NCBI GenBank assembly: GCA_017303555.1
Contig: JAFLCN010000003.1
Coordinates: 124,001 to 188,000 of the forward strand
Origin: Planctomycetota bacterium
GTDB lineage: Bacteria > Planctomycetota > Phycisphaerae > Phycisphaerales > UBA1924
Direction: 5' to 3'
Length of the DNA: 64,000 bases
The translations under genes were made by a program, and so were the position numbers. Of this stretch, positions 7,441 to 15,379 are shown piece by piece. Every line of letters starts with the position of its first letter. Positions within the stretch are counted from its first letter, which is position 1. The notes under the pieces were generated by a model. That model made no database searches. It was not told the DNA's origin and saw only the letters and a list, made by a program, of their open reading frames with translations.

Positions 7441-8913
7441 TCAGCCCCCGATTGCCCGGCTCGCTTCATCGAGCAAGTCGTTCGCAACCGCCGCGGTAGG
7501 GGCCTCCGCGATCAATCGCATGATCGGCTCGGTGTTGCTTCCTCGCACGTGGAGCCAGGCGCGTTTGCTCTCGATATCCACCCGGACGCCGTCCTGGAGA
7601 TCGATGCGGTCATTGGCGAAGTGCTTCGCCACCTTGTCGGCCGCGATCTTCGCCTGAGCGGTGTCCGAGAGGTCGACTTTCCGCTTCACGATCGAGTAGG
7701 AAGGGATGGAGGCCACGATCTGCGAGAGCGGCTTGCCGAACATCTTGATGAGGCCGATGGTCAGGGCCATCGCAGCGAGGGAATCGCGCACGTAGGTGAC
7801 GCGGGGCCAGATCACGCCTCCGTTGCCTTCGCCGCCGACGATCGACGTGCTCTTCTTCATCGCCGCGACGACGTTGGCTTCGCCGACGGCCGTGCGCAGG
7901 ACGGTGCAGCCGTATTTGGCCGCGACGTCATCGATCATGCGGCTCGTCGAGAGGTTCGCGGCAAGCGTGCGGCCCTGGGTCTTCTCGCCCGATCGTTTCA
8001 TGGACTCGAGGATCGCGAGCGTGCCGAGGACGAGCGTGAACTCCTCGCCGATGTAGGTGCCCTTCTCGTCGATGAGCGCGAGGCGGTCGGCGTCGGGGTC
8101 CTGTGCGAAGCCCGCGGCACAGCCGTTCTGTTTCACGGCGTCGCAGAGCCCGCCGGGAGCGGAGAGATTGTCGAGAGTGGGTTCGGGCGGGTGCGGGAAG
8201 AGGCCGCTGGTCTGATTGCCCAGGTGGCAGAATTCATCGACGCCGAGCGCCTCGAGCAGTTGCTGGCAGCCCTGCACGCCGGAGGCGTTGACCGAGTCGG
8301 CCGCGAACTTGAGCCCCTCGCCCAGCGCCGGCGCGTCGTCGCTCAACCCGACTTCTTCGATCGCCTGGAGCACACGCGCGACGTGGTGCGCATCGGCTTC
8401 GGTGTCGGCCGCGACGCTTCCGATGGTGTCCCACTCGACGAAGGCGGGTGTGTTCGCTCGGAATCGCTCGACGATCTTTCCGGCGATCGCGGCTTCGGGT
8501 GCGCACGCCGCGGAACCGAAGGTGTCGCGGTTGTCCGCGAGGAGGCACTTCATGCCGTTCCACTGCTGCGGGTTGTGGCTGGCGGTGAGAACCATGCCGG
8601 CGACAGGGCCCTTGGATTTACCGGCGAGCGAATCGGTTGCGATCGCAACGGTCGGAGTCATTGCGACGCCGATGTCGGTGACGTTCACGCCCGCGCCGGT
8701 CAGGCCCGCGAGCGCGGCATGGTGCAGCATGGCGTTGCCCGCGCGTCCGTCACGTCCCAGGACGACGGTGGGCGTCGCGCCCGGCGAGCGCTCGCGGAGG
8801 AACGAGCCGAAGCACGCGGCGAAACGCGCGGCAACTTCGGGCGTGAGCGAGTGGCCCACGATGCCGCGAAGGCCGGAGACGGAGAGCATGAGCGGTGCGT
8901 TGGAGGTGGTCAT
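7441..8913 (-). CDS. Alpha-D-phosphohexomutase (phosphoglucosamine/phosphomannomutase type)
   Basis: A 490-residue four-domain mutase that interconverts hexose-1-P and hexose-6-P, most likely a GlmM-like enzyme feeding UDP-GlcNAc synthesis. All four signatures are present. They are the phosphoserine loop TASHNPQQWNG (Ser112), the Mg loop D-P-D-A-D-R-L-A-L, the sugar loop G-E-G-N-G-G-V-I-W-P, and the C-terminal phosphate loop R-G-S-N-T-E-P-I-M-R. It is longer than typical GlmM (about 445). The E-G-N-G-G sugar loop is as in GlmM/PMM-like enzymes, but the substrate cannot be fixed from this alone. The start at 8913 is chosen because the conserved L-S-V-S-G-L-R-G-I begins just after it. Confidence 0.88.
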   Translation of the reverse strand: MTTSNAPLMLSVSGLRGIVGHSLTPEVAARFAACFGSFLRERSPGATPTVVLGRDGRAGNAMLHHAALAGLTGAGVNVTDIGVAMTPTVAIATDSLAGKSKGPVAGMVLTASHNPQQWNGMKCLLADNRDTFGSAACAPEAAIAGKIVERFRANTPAFVEWDTIGSVAADTEADAHHVARVLQAIEEVGLSDDAPALGEGLKFAADSVNASGVQGCQQLLEALGVDEFCHLGNQTSGLFPHPPEPTLDNLSAPGGLCDAVKQNGCAAGFAQDPDADRLALIDEKGTYIGEEFTLVLGTLAILESMKRSGEKTQGRTLAANLSTSRMIDDVAAKYGCTVLRTAVGEANVVAAMKKSTSIVGGEGNGGVIWPRVTYVRDSLAAMALTIGLIKMFGKPLSQIVASIPSYSIVKRKVDLSDTAQAKIAADKVAKHFANDRIDLQDGVRVDIESKRAWLHVRGSNTEPIMRLIAEAPTAAVANDLLDEASRAIGG

Positions 8914-9032
8914 AGGTGGGAGGGAATGAAATGGAGGCAGAACGCGCAAATCCCGGACCAAACGCGCTGCAAACGGAACATTCAAGTTCCGAAAACTACG
9001 AGGGTAGGGTTTGGGGGCGGGCGGCACTGGAC

Positions 9033-9067
9033 GATCTGAAAAGGGCGATGCCGGCCGTTTTCAGACC
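9033..9067 (+). promoter_or_regulatory. 5'-UTR hairpin before the pterin synthase gene
   Basis: GATCTGAAAA (9033-9042) pairs with TTTTCAGACC (9058-9067) with one mismatch, and part of the GC-rich loop (GGC/GCC) can pair as well. The hairpin ends five bases before a GGAGG at 9072-9076. It lies between two divergent genes and could act as a leader element. No known riboswitch class was recognised. Confidence 0.4.
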
Positions 9068-9121
9068 GCCCGGAGGATAATGCGTGTCGCACCGGAGAGG
9101 ATGTTCCATCTAGGATCGCGG

Positions 9122-9508
9122 ATGTACGAGATCACTGTTCAAACCGAGTTCTGCGCGGCGCACGCCCTGGTCATCGGCGGTCAGCGGGAGAAACTGCACG
9201 GGCACAACTGGAAAGTGAAAGCTGTGATTGCGGGCGGATCGCTCGACCCGGACGGCCTGCTCTGCGATTTCCACACATGCGAGGAAGTGCTGCAGGATAT
9301 CTGCCAGCCGTTCCACAACGAGAACCTTGACGACCGCGAACCGTTTATCAATGGAGTGAATCCATCGGCGGAGCACGTGGCGCGCTACATCGCGACCGAA
9401 TTGGCATCGAGATTGGATGAGGCGCTGAAGCCGCACGCGCATGTATCGAGCGTGAGCGTGACCGAGGCGCCGGGGTGTATCGCGACTTATCGAGTGGAGA
9501 AGAAGTGA
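9122..9508 (+). CDS. 6-pyruvoyltetrahydropterin synthase family, PTPS-III type
   Basis: A 128-residue T-fold enzyme of the PTPS/QueD family. Zinc ligands are the His of F-C-A-A-H-A-L and the two His of LHGHNW. The catalytic Cys that QueD and classical PTPS carry just before HGH is missing. In its place is R-E-K-L-H-G-H, which matches the ExxHGH motif described for PTPS-III, the enzymes that convert dihydroneopterin triphosphate to 6-hydroxymethyldihydropterin and bypass FolB in folate synthesis. The C-terminal E-A-P-G-C motif is present. The ATG at 9122 has AGGA six bases upstream; an in-frame ATG at 9080, closely preceded by GGAGG, would add 14 residues. The stop overlaps the GTG start of ppk1. 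Confidence 0.85.
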   Translation: MYEITVQTEFCAAHALVIGGQREKLHGHNWKVKAVIAGGSLDPDGLLCDFHTCEEVLQDICQPFHNENLDDREPFINGVNPSAEHVARYIATELASRLDEALKPHAHVSSVSVTEAPGCIATYRVEKK

Positions 9509-11781
9509 GCCAGGCGGAATCCAACTTTGTCAAGCCCGACGCAACGACGCCACCGGCGCTCTCGATTTCGAAGCCGCCCGAAGGCGACGAGGGCGCGTGG
9601 GAGGGCCCGCGATTCTTCAATCGCGATCTGTCGTGGCTCGAGTTCAACCGGCGCGTGCTGCGCCAGGCGGCCGACCAGCGCGTGCCGCTGCTGGAGCGGG
9701 CCAAGTTCCTCGCGATCTTCACGAGCAACCTCGACGAGTTTTTCATGAAGCGGGTGGGGCTGCTGCGCCGGCTCATTCAGAGCGAGCCGGATTCTCTGAG
9801 CCACGACGGGATGACCCCCCGGCAGCAGCTCATCGCGATCCGCGCGGTTGTGAACGAACTGGTCGCCGAGCAGTCGCAGATCTACACGGCGGAAGTGCTG
9901 CCGGCGCTGACGGCGGCGGATATCCACATCGTCAACTACAAGGATCTTTCGGCGCGGGACAAGCGGTACGTGGACGAGTGGTACCGCGCGCACATCTTCG
10001 CCTCGCTCACGCCACTGGCGGTGGATTCCGGGCACAAGTTCCCGTTCATCTCGAACCTCTCGGACAACATCAGCGTGCTGGCCTCGCCGACGCCGCGTGC
10101 CGGGCATCGCGGCGTGTCGCGGGCCGAGGGCGATGAGGAGCCGAGATTCGCGCGCGTCAAAATCCCCGTGGGTGCTGGTGTCCGCCGGTTTGTTCCGATC
10201 CCGACGCGCCCGGGCGCACGGGGCGGAAAGCGGGTGGACCGCTTCGTGCCCCTGCTCGATGTGATCAGTCACAACCTGGGCGATCTGTTCCCGGGCGTGA
10301 AGATCCTGGAGCAGGCGGCGTTCCGGGTGACCCGCTCGGCGGGCGTGCAGCGCGACGACATGATCGAGATGGGCACCGGTTCGCTGATGCGTTCGGTCGA
10401 GGAGGACCTGAAGCAGCGGCGATTCGCGCGCGCCGTGCGGCTGGAACTGGACTCGCGGGCCAGCCAGTCACTGCGGCTGTGGCTGCTGGACAAGCTGAAC
10501 CTGGTGCCGCAGGACATTTATGAGCACCCGGCGGTTGACTACGCCTCGCTCTTCGAGATCGCGGAAGTGGATCGGCCCGATCTCAAGGATCGTCCGTACC
10601 GTCCGGTGATCCCGGCGCGCTTCGCGTCGGCCACGAAGACCGGTGCCGCGGCGTTGCCCGGAGCGAGCGAATCGGCGAGCGCGAACTTCTTCGCCTCGAT
10701 CCGCAAGCAGGATGTGCTGGTACACCATCCGTACGAGAGCTTCAAGCACTCGGTGGAGCGGTTTATCGCGGCGGCCGCGGGCGACCCGGATGTGGTGGCG
10801 ATCAAGCAGACGCTGTACCGCACGACGCCGGATTCGCCGTTTGTCGAGAACCTGATCCGCGCGGCGGAGAGCGGCAAGCAGGTGGCGTGCCTGGTGGAGT
10901 TGCGTGCGCGGTTTGATGAAGGGCGTAACGTGCGGTTTGCCCGCCAGCTTGAGAAGGCGGGCGTGCACGTGGCGTACGGCGTCGCGGGCCTGAAGACGCA
11001 CTGCAAGACATCGCTGGTGGTGCGGCATGAACGCACAGGGCTGCGCTGCTACGCGCACCTGGGCACGGGTAACTATCACCCGAAGACAGCGCAGCTGTAC
11101 ACGGACGTGGGCTTGTTTACATGCGACCCCGAGATCACGAGTGACCTTGTCACGCTGTTCAATTACCTGACGGGCATTTCCGCGCCGCAGAACTACGCGC
11201 ACCTGCTGGTCGCGCCGTTCACGATGCGGGCGCGTTTCAACTACCTGATCGACCGCGAGATGGAGTACGCGCGCCGGGGCCAACCCTGCGGCATCACGGC
11301 GAAGATCAACGCCATGGAGGACCGCGAAGTCGCGGAGAAGCTGTATCAGGCTTCACGGGCGGGCGTGCCGATCACGCTGATCGTTCGCGGCTTCTGCTGC
11401 CTGCGCCCGGGCGTGCAGGGATTGTCGGAGAACATCAGGGTGGTCAGCGTCATCGGTCGGTTCCTTGAGCACTCGCGGATTTTCCACTTCCAGAGCGGCG
11501 TGGCCGATCCGCTCGATGGCGAGTGGCTCATCAGCAGCGCGGACTGGATGTATCGCAACCTTTCGAATCGCGTGGAAGTTGCGGTGCCGATCCGCGACCG
11601 CGATGCACGAAGGAAGCTGCACCGGATCTTTGAAGTTGCCCTGCAGGATCAGCGCAACGCGTGGGACTTGCAGCCCGACGGCACGTACATGCTGCGGAAG
11701 GCGAGCGAGGACGCGGAGCCGGATTCGCCTCAGGCTTCGGGCACGTTCAACACGCTGATGTGGGAAGCGGGCGGGCAGTGA
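9505..11781 (+). CDS. ppk1: Polyphosphate kinase
   Basis: Synthesises polyphosphate from ATP, reversibly, and is usually membrane-associated. The 758 residues cover the four PPK1 domains. The N-terminal part has F-F-N-R-D-L-S-W-L-E-F-N-R-R-V-L and F-T-S-N-L-D-E-F-F-M-K-R-V-G. The head domain has F-P-F-I-S-N-L-S. The two catalytic phospholipase-D-like domains carry H-P-Y-E-S-F and the autophosphorylated His in H-L-G-T-G-N-Y-H-P-K-T-A. The GTG start at 9505 overlaps the stop of the pterin gene (GTGA) and has GGAGAA just upstream; a longer frame from 9475 lies inside the upstream gene. Convergent with the acetyltransferase gene, separated by a 7-bp repeat array. Confidence 0.96.
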   Translation: MSQAESNFVKPDATTPPALSISKPPEGDEGAWEGPRFFNRDLSWLEFNRRVLRQAADQRVPLLERAKFLAIFTSNLDEFFMKRVGLLRRLIQSEPDSLSHDGMTPRQQLIAIRAVVNELVAEQSQIYTAEVLPALTAADIHIVNYKDLSARDKRYVDEWYRAHIFASLTPLAVDSGHKFPFISNLSDNISVLASPTPRAGHRGVSRAEGDEEPRFARVKIPVGAGVRRFVPIPTRPGARGGKRVDRFVPLLDVISHNLGDLFPGVKILEQAAFRVTRSAGVQRDDMIEMGTGSLMRSVEEDLKQRRFARAVRLELDSRASQSLRLWLLDKLNLVPQDIYEHPAVDYASLFEIAEVDRPDLKDRPYRPVIPARFASATKTGAAALPGASESASANFFASIRKQDVLVHHPYESFKHSVERFIAAAAGDPDVVAIKQTLYRTTPDSPFVENLIRAAESGKQVACLVELRARFDEGRNVRFARQLEKAGVHVAYGVAGLKTHCKTSLVVRHERTGLRCYAHLGTGNYHPKTAQLYTDVGLFTCDPEITSDLVTLFNYLTGISAPQNYAHLLVAPFTMRARFNYLIDREMEYARRGQPCGITAKINAMEDREVAEKLYQASRAGVPITLIVRGFCCLRPGVQGLSENIRVVSVIGRFLEHSRIFHFQSGVADPLDGEWLISSADWMYRNLSNRVEVAVPIRDRDARRKLHRIFEVALQDQRNAWDLQPDGTYMLRKASEDAEPDSPQASGTFNTLMWEAGGQ

Positions 11782-11783
11782 AG

Positions 11784-11872
11784 GGAGTTCGGAACGCGGA
11801 ACTCGGAGTGCGGAGCTGAGAATCGATTTCGGATTTCGGATTTCGGAATGCGGAATGCGGAATGCGGAGTTA
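11784..11872. repeat. Imperfect 7-bp tandem repeat array
   Basis: Between two convergent genes the DNA consists of GGA-led heptamers. GGAGTTC GGAACGC GGAACTC GGAGTGC GGAGCTG runs from 11784 to 11818. After a 12-bp break come GGATTTC twice, GGAATGC three times and GGAGTTA (11831-11872). The last unit contains the stop codon of the acetyltransferase gene on the minus strand. Same period as the arrays at 27774, 40301, 61369 and 62847, but with a different unit. Confidence 0.85.
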
Positions 11873-12475
11873 GGCAAGCAACGCGCTCAAGTCATTCCAC
11901 GCGTACGCGGTCTGCGGGTACGACTTGTCTCCGAGCGTGAGCGGGCTGCTGGCGACCGGCTTGCCGCTGAGTGATTCGTAGAACGCGATGGCGGGAGCGT
12001 TGTTGCTGAGCACCCAAAGGACGATCGAGTTTTCGCCGTAGCTCTGTGCGGCACGGGCAAACTGCGTGAAGAGTGCGCGGCCGATGCCGCTGCGGTGCAG
12101 ATCGTGTGCGACATGAATGCCGAAGAGCTCGAACGGATAATTCGTAACAATCGCGGGCGGCACGGCATCGCCCGAGGCTGATTTGGCGCGTGTCGGACCA
12201 CCCCGCACAAAGCCGACGATTGGATTCGGATGCGATGCCGATTCGGCGACAATGAACGGCATGCGGGGAGACGCGTGGTTGCCGTCAGCGTCGAAGTGCT
12301 TGCCCTGATATCCCGCGATGCCCGCGGGTGAGAGCTGCGCGAGAAAGGAATCGTCGAGCAGGCCCTTGTACGCGTGCATCCAGCAGGCGTGCTGCATCGC
12401 GCCGAGATTGGGCATGTCGGCGGGGAGAGCGGGGCGGAGAGAGAAGGCGGTGGGCACTGGAGAAGAGTACCTCAT
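11870..12475 (-). CDS. GNAT-family N-acetyltransferase
   Basis: A 201-residue acetyltransferase that uses acetyl-CoA on an unknown amine. The GNAT order is visible. An N-terminal S-L-R-P-A-L-P-A-D-M (R-P-A-x-x-x-D) leads to a central beta strand with I-V-G-F-V-R-G-G. The acetyl-CoA loop G-I-H-V-A-H-D-L-H-R-S-G-I-G-R-A-L (Q/R-x-x-G-x-G/A) follows. Near the C-terminus is L-W-V-L-S-N-N-A-P-A-I-A-F-Y-E-S-L, with the conserved N-x-x-A-x-x-F-Y. The start at 12475 gives the usual N-terminus. Its stop codon lies inside a heptamer repeat. It is divergent from the gene at 12519. Confidence 0.88.
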   Translation of the reverse strand: MRYSSPVPTAFSLRPALPADMPNLGAMQHACWMHAYKGLLDDSFLAQLSPAGIAGYQGKHFDADGNHASPRMPFIVAESASHPNPIVGFVRGGPTRAKSASGDAVPPAIVTNYPFELFGIHVAHDLHRSGIGRALFTQFARAAQSYGENSIVLWVLSNNAPAIAFYESLSGKPVASSPLTLGDKSYPQTAYAWNDLSALLA

Positions 12476-12518
12476 TTGTGTTCGAACGAGAATCGGCCGA
12501 AGGAGGTAGGCTGGGGGA

Positions 12519-14120
12519 GTGTCGGACGCAATCTTCATCGCTGCCGGTTGGACGCTGCTCGTTGTGGGCGCTGCGATTGCATACTGGTGGGGCTGGCGAG
12601 ATCCGCTCTCGCGGATTCGGCGCTGCCCTGCGTGCCGGTACGACATGACCGCGACGAACGGGCGGAAGTGTCCGGAGTGCGGAACCGAAGCGCGAAATGA
12701 GAAGGCGATGCACCGGAAGAGACGGCGCTACCGATGGATCGCGGTGGGCGTGATGCTCGCGCTCTCGAGTTGGGTTGCGTTCCGCTGGCCGGAGTATCAG
12801 AAGACGAGCTTGAGCACAGGGCCGCTTGCGTTTGTGCCGCGGACGGCGCTGGTGGTGGCGTGGCCGTGGATCGCGAGGTGGCAAGAGAAGTCATCGGACA
12901 ATCCGGGAGCATGGTGGGCGAAGCCGGATGCGCGAACGCACTGGTATCTGGCAAGCGCGATCAGCGATGACAAGTTGTGGGGGTGGCAGCGATGGCTCAA
13001 ATTGCGGGTTGCTTCGGCGGAGATTCAGCGGACGACAGCGTGGGCTGTGCTGTACAACGCGACGAACATCATCTGCGAATCGCAGCCGCCGCCCGAGTGG
13101 GCGGTGGATGCGTTCATGGCGAGGTACGTTGACCAATCGCTCACCCGATCGCAGTATGGGCAGTGGGACGCGCGGGCCAAGCTCCGAGAGATTCCAGAAA
13201 AATGGAAGGAGCCCGTCGCGAAGGCGATTGCCGCAAACGTTCAGATTCTGCTGCAGGATCCGGAAGTGCTCTGGTGGCTCGCTCAGGGCGGGCGCAACAT
13301 GAACGACATGGCGGAATTGGTGGTGCAGAACAAGTTTCCGCGCGATGTGTTGATCAAGCTGTCGTGGTCGCTCGTCCGGGCAAAGCTTGATCAGCCGCAC
13401 CTGGCGGCATTAGTGAAGTCGTTCCGCTCGCGGTCGTCGGTGGGGCGTGGAACGGTGATGCAACTGATTGCACGCCTCGACGACCGGGGAGCCAAGTATG
13501 CGGGCGATCTTGCGTCGGCGATTGGAGCGGCGGATACCTACGCTCGCATGGACGGTTGCATCGCCGCGGCACAGTTTGGCAGCGCGGAGCCAGTTGTTCT
13601 GGAGGTTCTTCGCGCGGCCGGGAATGACAACAACGATGCCGTGTGTGTTGCGGCTCAGATCGCGGAGGCGGTGCTTCTCCGCGACGAAGACGAGTTGCGA
13701 GCGGTCGTGGAAGCCGCCTCGGCGTTCGTGTGGAGTGAACGTGATCGCGATCGGCGCTTGTGGATCGTCTATGTGCTTTGCGAGTACGCGGAGAAGGGGC
13801 TTCTGCCGCGAGACCTTGCGATTCGGGCGCTGCACGCGGCGGCAAATGGCAACGAGTTCGACAACTGGTGGCATTCGATGCAGAGCATGTCGCTGCTGCT
13901 GGATCTTGTCGATGATTCCGATCCCGAAGTCATTGAGTTTGTCGTCGCGCGGATCGACGAGGGCGGCCAGATCGGCAATTCCGCGTGGTCGCACTATGTG
14001 AGGAAGGGGAGTGCGCCAAAGAGCATCGTGGATGCGACACGCCGCGCCTCGGTCGGGATGACCGGAAGCCTGGCGGCGGAACGCGAGAAGCAACTGCGTG
14101 AGATCGAAGTGCAGCCGTAG
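12519..14120 (+). CDS. Zinc-ribbon membrane protein, hypothetical
   Basis: A 533-residue protein of unknown function. It begins with a hydrophobic helix (about 7-25), then a zinc ribbon CPACRYDMTATNGRKCPECG, a basic stretch and a second helix (about 70-90). This arrangement of a treble-clef or ribbon between two membrane helices is common in planctomycete hypothetical proteins. The remaining 430 residues are soluble and helical, rich in Trp, Asp and Ala, and suggest alpha-helical repeats. The GTG start at 12519 is inferred because the first helix follows directly. Convergent with rsmD, with an 11-bp gap. Confidence 0.7.
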   Translation: MSDAIFIAAGWTLLVVGAAIAYWWGWRDPLSRIRRCPACRYDMTATNGRKCPECGTEARNEKAMHRKRRRYRWIAVGVMLALSSWVAFRWPEYQKTSLSTGPLAFVPRTALVVAWPWIARWQEKSSDNPGAWWAKPDARTHWYLASAISDDKLWGWQRWLKLRVASAEIQRTTAWAVLYNATNIICESQPPPEWAVDAFMARYVDQSLTRSQYGQWDARAKLREIPEKWKEPVAKAIAANVQILLQDPEVLWWLAQGGRNMNDMAELVVQNKFPRDVLIKLSWSLVRAKLDQPHLAALVKSFRSRSSVGRGTVMQLIARLDDRGAKYAGDLASAIGAADTYARMDGCIAAAQFGSAEPVVLEVLRAAGNDNNDAVCVAAQIAEAVLLRDEDELRAVVEAASAFVWSERDRDRRLWIVYVLCEYAEKGLLPRDLAIRALHAAANGNEFDNWWHSMQSMSLLLDLVDDSDPEVIEFVVARIDEGGQIGNSAWSHYVRKGSAPKSIVDATRRASVGMTGSLAAEREKQLREIEVQP

Positions 14121-14131
14121 CGCCGACGTTC

Positions 14132-15040
14132 TTACGCCTTCGCGTAAAAATGCACCGCGGTCTGGCGGTACACGTGCGTCTCCGGGCCTTTCAGACCCTC
14201 GATCTTCAGCTCGGCGAGTTTGCGAGGGACCTTTGGCAGCGCGGGATCGGCGGGTTCCTCCGGAGCGGCCGCGGCAACTTCCGTGCTCGTCGCCTCTTCG
14301 TCCAGCGGGTCGATCTCTTCCCACTCATCGCCAAACGGATCTTCGTGATCGCGTGCCGACCCGGTCAGGAGCGATTCGCGGCGTTTGATTTCTTCGCGCG
14401 GGTCAGGCGGCTTGGGAGAGCGGCGGGATTCGGAGATTTCCTCACCTTGCCAGCTTCCGTCCCAGTCGCCGCGCTTCCAGCGGTCTTTGTCTTCTTTCTT
14501 CCACTTTCCCTTGGGCTTGCGCACGGGTGCTGCGGTTTCGGCTTCTGCCGCGGCTTCGTAGAAGGGCCACGGCGTGCGCACGATCACGAAGCCGTCGGGC
14601 GTCAGGTTCTTGGCGAGTTCCTGCATCGCGCTCGTGATGCGGCGCCAGCCGAGCGGGTCTTCTGCGAGCGGATAGGGCGGGTCGAGGAAAGCCACACGCA
14701 CCGGATTCGGGCAGCGCGAGATTGCACCGATGCCCAGCGTATCGCCCTGCACGAGTTCGGCGCGATCGCCGACTTTGAGCATGTCGATGTTGTCTTGAAG
14801 GACCCGCGCGATCTGGCGATTCTGTTCGACAAACACGACGTTCTTGGCGCCGCGGGAGAGCGCTTCGAGTCCGACAGCTCCGGTGCCGGCGAACCCGTCG
14901 AAGATGCTGCTTCCCTCGATGTGGCCCCGGAGCATGCCAAAGAGCGATTCCTTCACGCGGTCCGGAATGGGCCGCGTGATCTCGCCGTCGGGAGGCGTCA
15001 GGAGTTTTCGGGAGCGGAACTCGCCCGCGATAATGCGCAT
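14132..15040 (-). CDS. rsmD: 16S rRNA m2G966 methyltransferase RsmD with charged insertion
   Basis: SAM-dependent N2-methylation of G966 in 16S rRNA. The N-terminus M-R-I-I-A-G-E-F-R-S-R-K-L and R-P-I-P-D-R-V-K-E-S-L-F are classical, as are the SAM loop F-D-G-F-A-G-T-G-A-V-G-L-E-A-L-S-R-G and the catalytic D-P-P-Y. The closing strand V-Y-R-Q-T-A-V-H-F-Y is also typical. At 302 residues it is about 110 longer than usual. The extra part lies after the D-G-F-V-I-V-R-T strand and before the final strand. It is first basic and Trp-rich, then strongly acidic, and looks disordered. The start at 15040 is fixed by the conserved N-terminus. Confidence 0.9.
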   Translation of the reverse strand: MRIIAGEFRSRKLLTPPDGEITRPIPDRVKESLFGMLRGHIEGSSIFDGFAGTGAVGLEALSRGAKNVVFVEQNRQIARVLQDNIDMLKVGDRAELVQGDTLGIGAISRCPNPVRVAFLDPPYPLAEDPLGWRRITSAMQELAKNLTPDGFVIVRTPWPFYEAAAEAETAAPVRKPKGKWKKEDKDRWKRGDWDGSWQGEEISESRRSPKPPDPREEIKRRESLLTGSARDHEDPFGDEWEEIDPLDEEATSTEVAAAAPEEPADPALPKVPRKLAELKIEGLKGPETHVYRQTAVHFYAKA

Positions 15041-15058
15041 GGGGGAGAGTATCAAATC

Positions 15059-15146
15059 GCCAAATAGCCAAAGGGCCAAAGCGCCAAATTTCTCGCGCGG
15101 CTGGCCTAGATCGATTTGGCTATTTGGCCCTTTGGAACTTTGGCCA
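15059..15146. repeat. 8-bp tandem repeats arranged as a long inverted repeat
   Basis: Left arm: GCCAAATA, GCCAAAGG, GCCAAAGC, GCCAAATT (15059-15090). Right arm: ATTTGGCT, ATTTGGCC, CTTTGGAA, CTTTGGCC (15115-15146). The right arm is the complement of the left-arm unit, so the two arms can pair (GCCAAATAGCCAAA matches exactly) around a 24-nt loop. The array starts 19 bp upstream of the rsmD start codon. Related CTTTGGCC units precede the gene at 41911. Confidence 0.85.
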
Positions 15147-15252
15147 TTTCGCTCAGCGCGCGCCGACGCGAGGCAAGTAAAACTTGCTCTCGGCTAGCGC
15201 CCCGGGGCGGAAACCAAACGGGGCACTCGTCGGCGCCTCTCTCCATGCTCGT

Positions 15253-15289
15253 GCGGGCAGTGACGGTTCTTTCGAACCGGCACGCCCGT
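15253..15289. other. Stable intergenic hairpin
   Basis: GTGACGGTTC (15260-15269), loop TTTC, GAACCGGCAC (15274-15283) pair with one mismatch. The stem extends through GGGC/GCCC with one bulged A. There is no T-run on either strand. The surrounding gap 15147-15379 shows no other gene. It could be a weak terminator for the gene at 15380 or a structured leader of rsmD. Confidence 0.45.
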
Positions 15290-15379
15290 GAATGGACTCA
15301 TTCGAGAAGGGCGTCGCTGGCGTGTGGCGTGAAGATCGAGTCCGGCAACGATTTGCACCGGCTCGTGGCGTGAACAGAA

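Noticed and set aside
7432..9039. Open frame of 535 codons on the plus strand opposite the phosphohexomutase gene
   Set aside because: The minus-strand frame has every mutase motif. The plus-strand translation is low-complexity Arg/Asp/Gly text.
9033..9067. preQ1 riboswitch ahead of the pterin gene
   Set aside because: The leader hairpin lacks the A-rich tail and pseudoknot of preQ1 elements, and the enzyme is of the PTPS-III type and not QueD.
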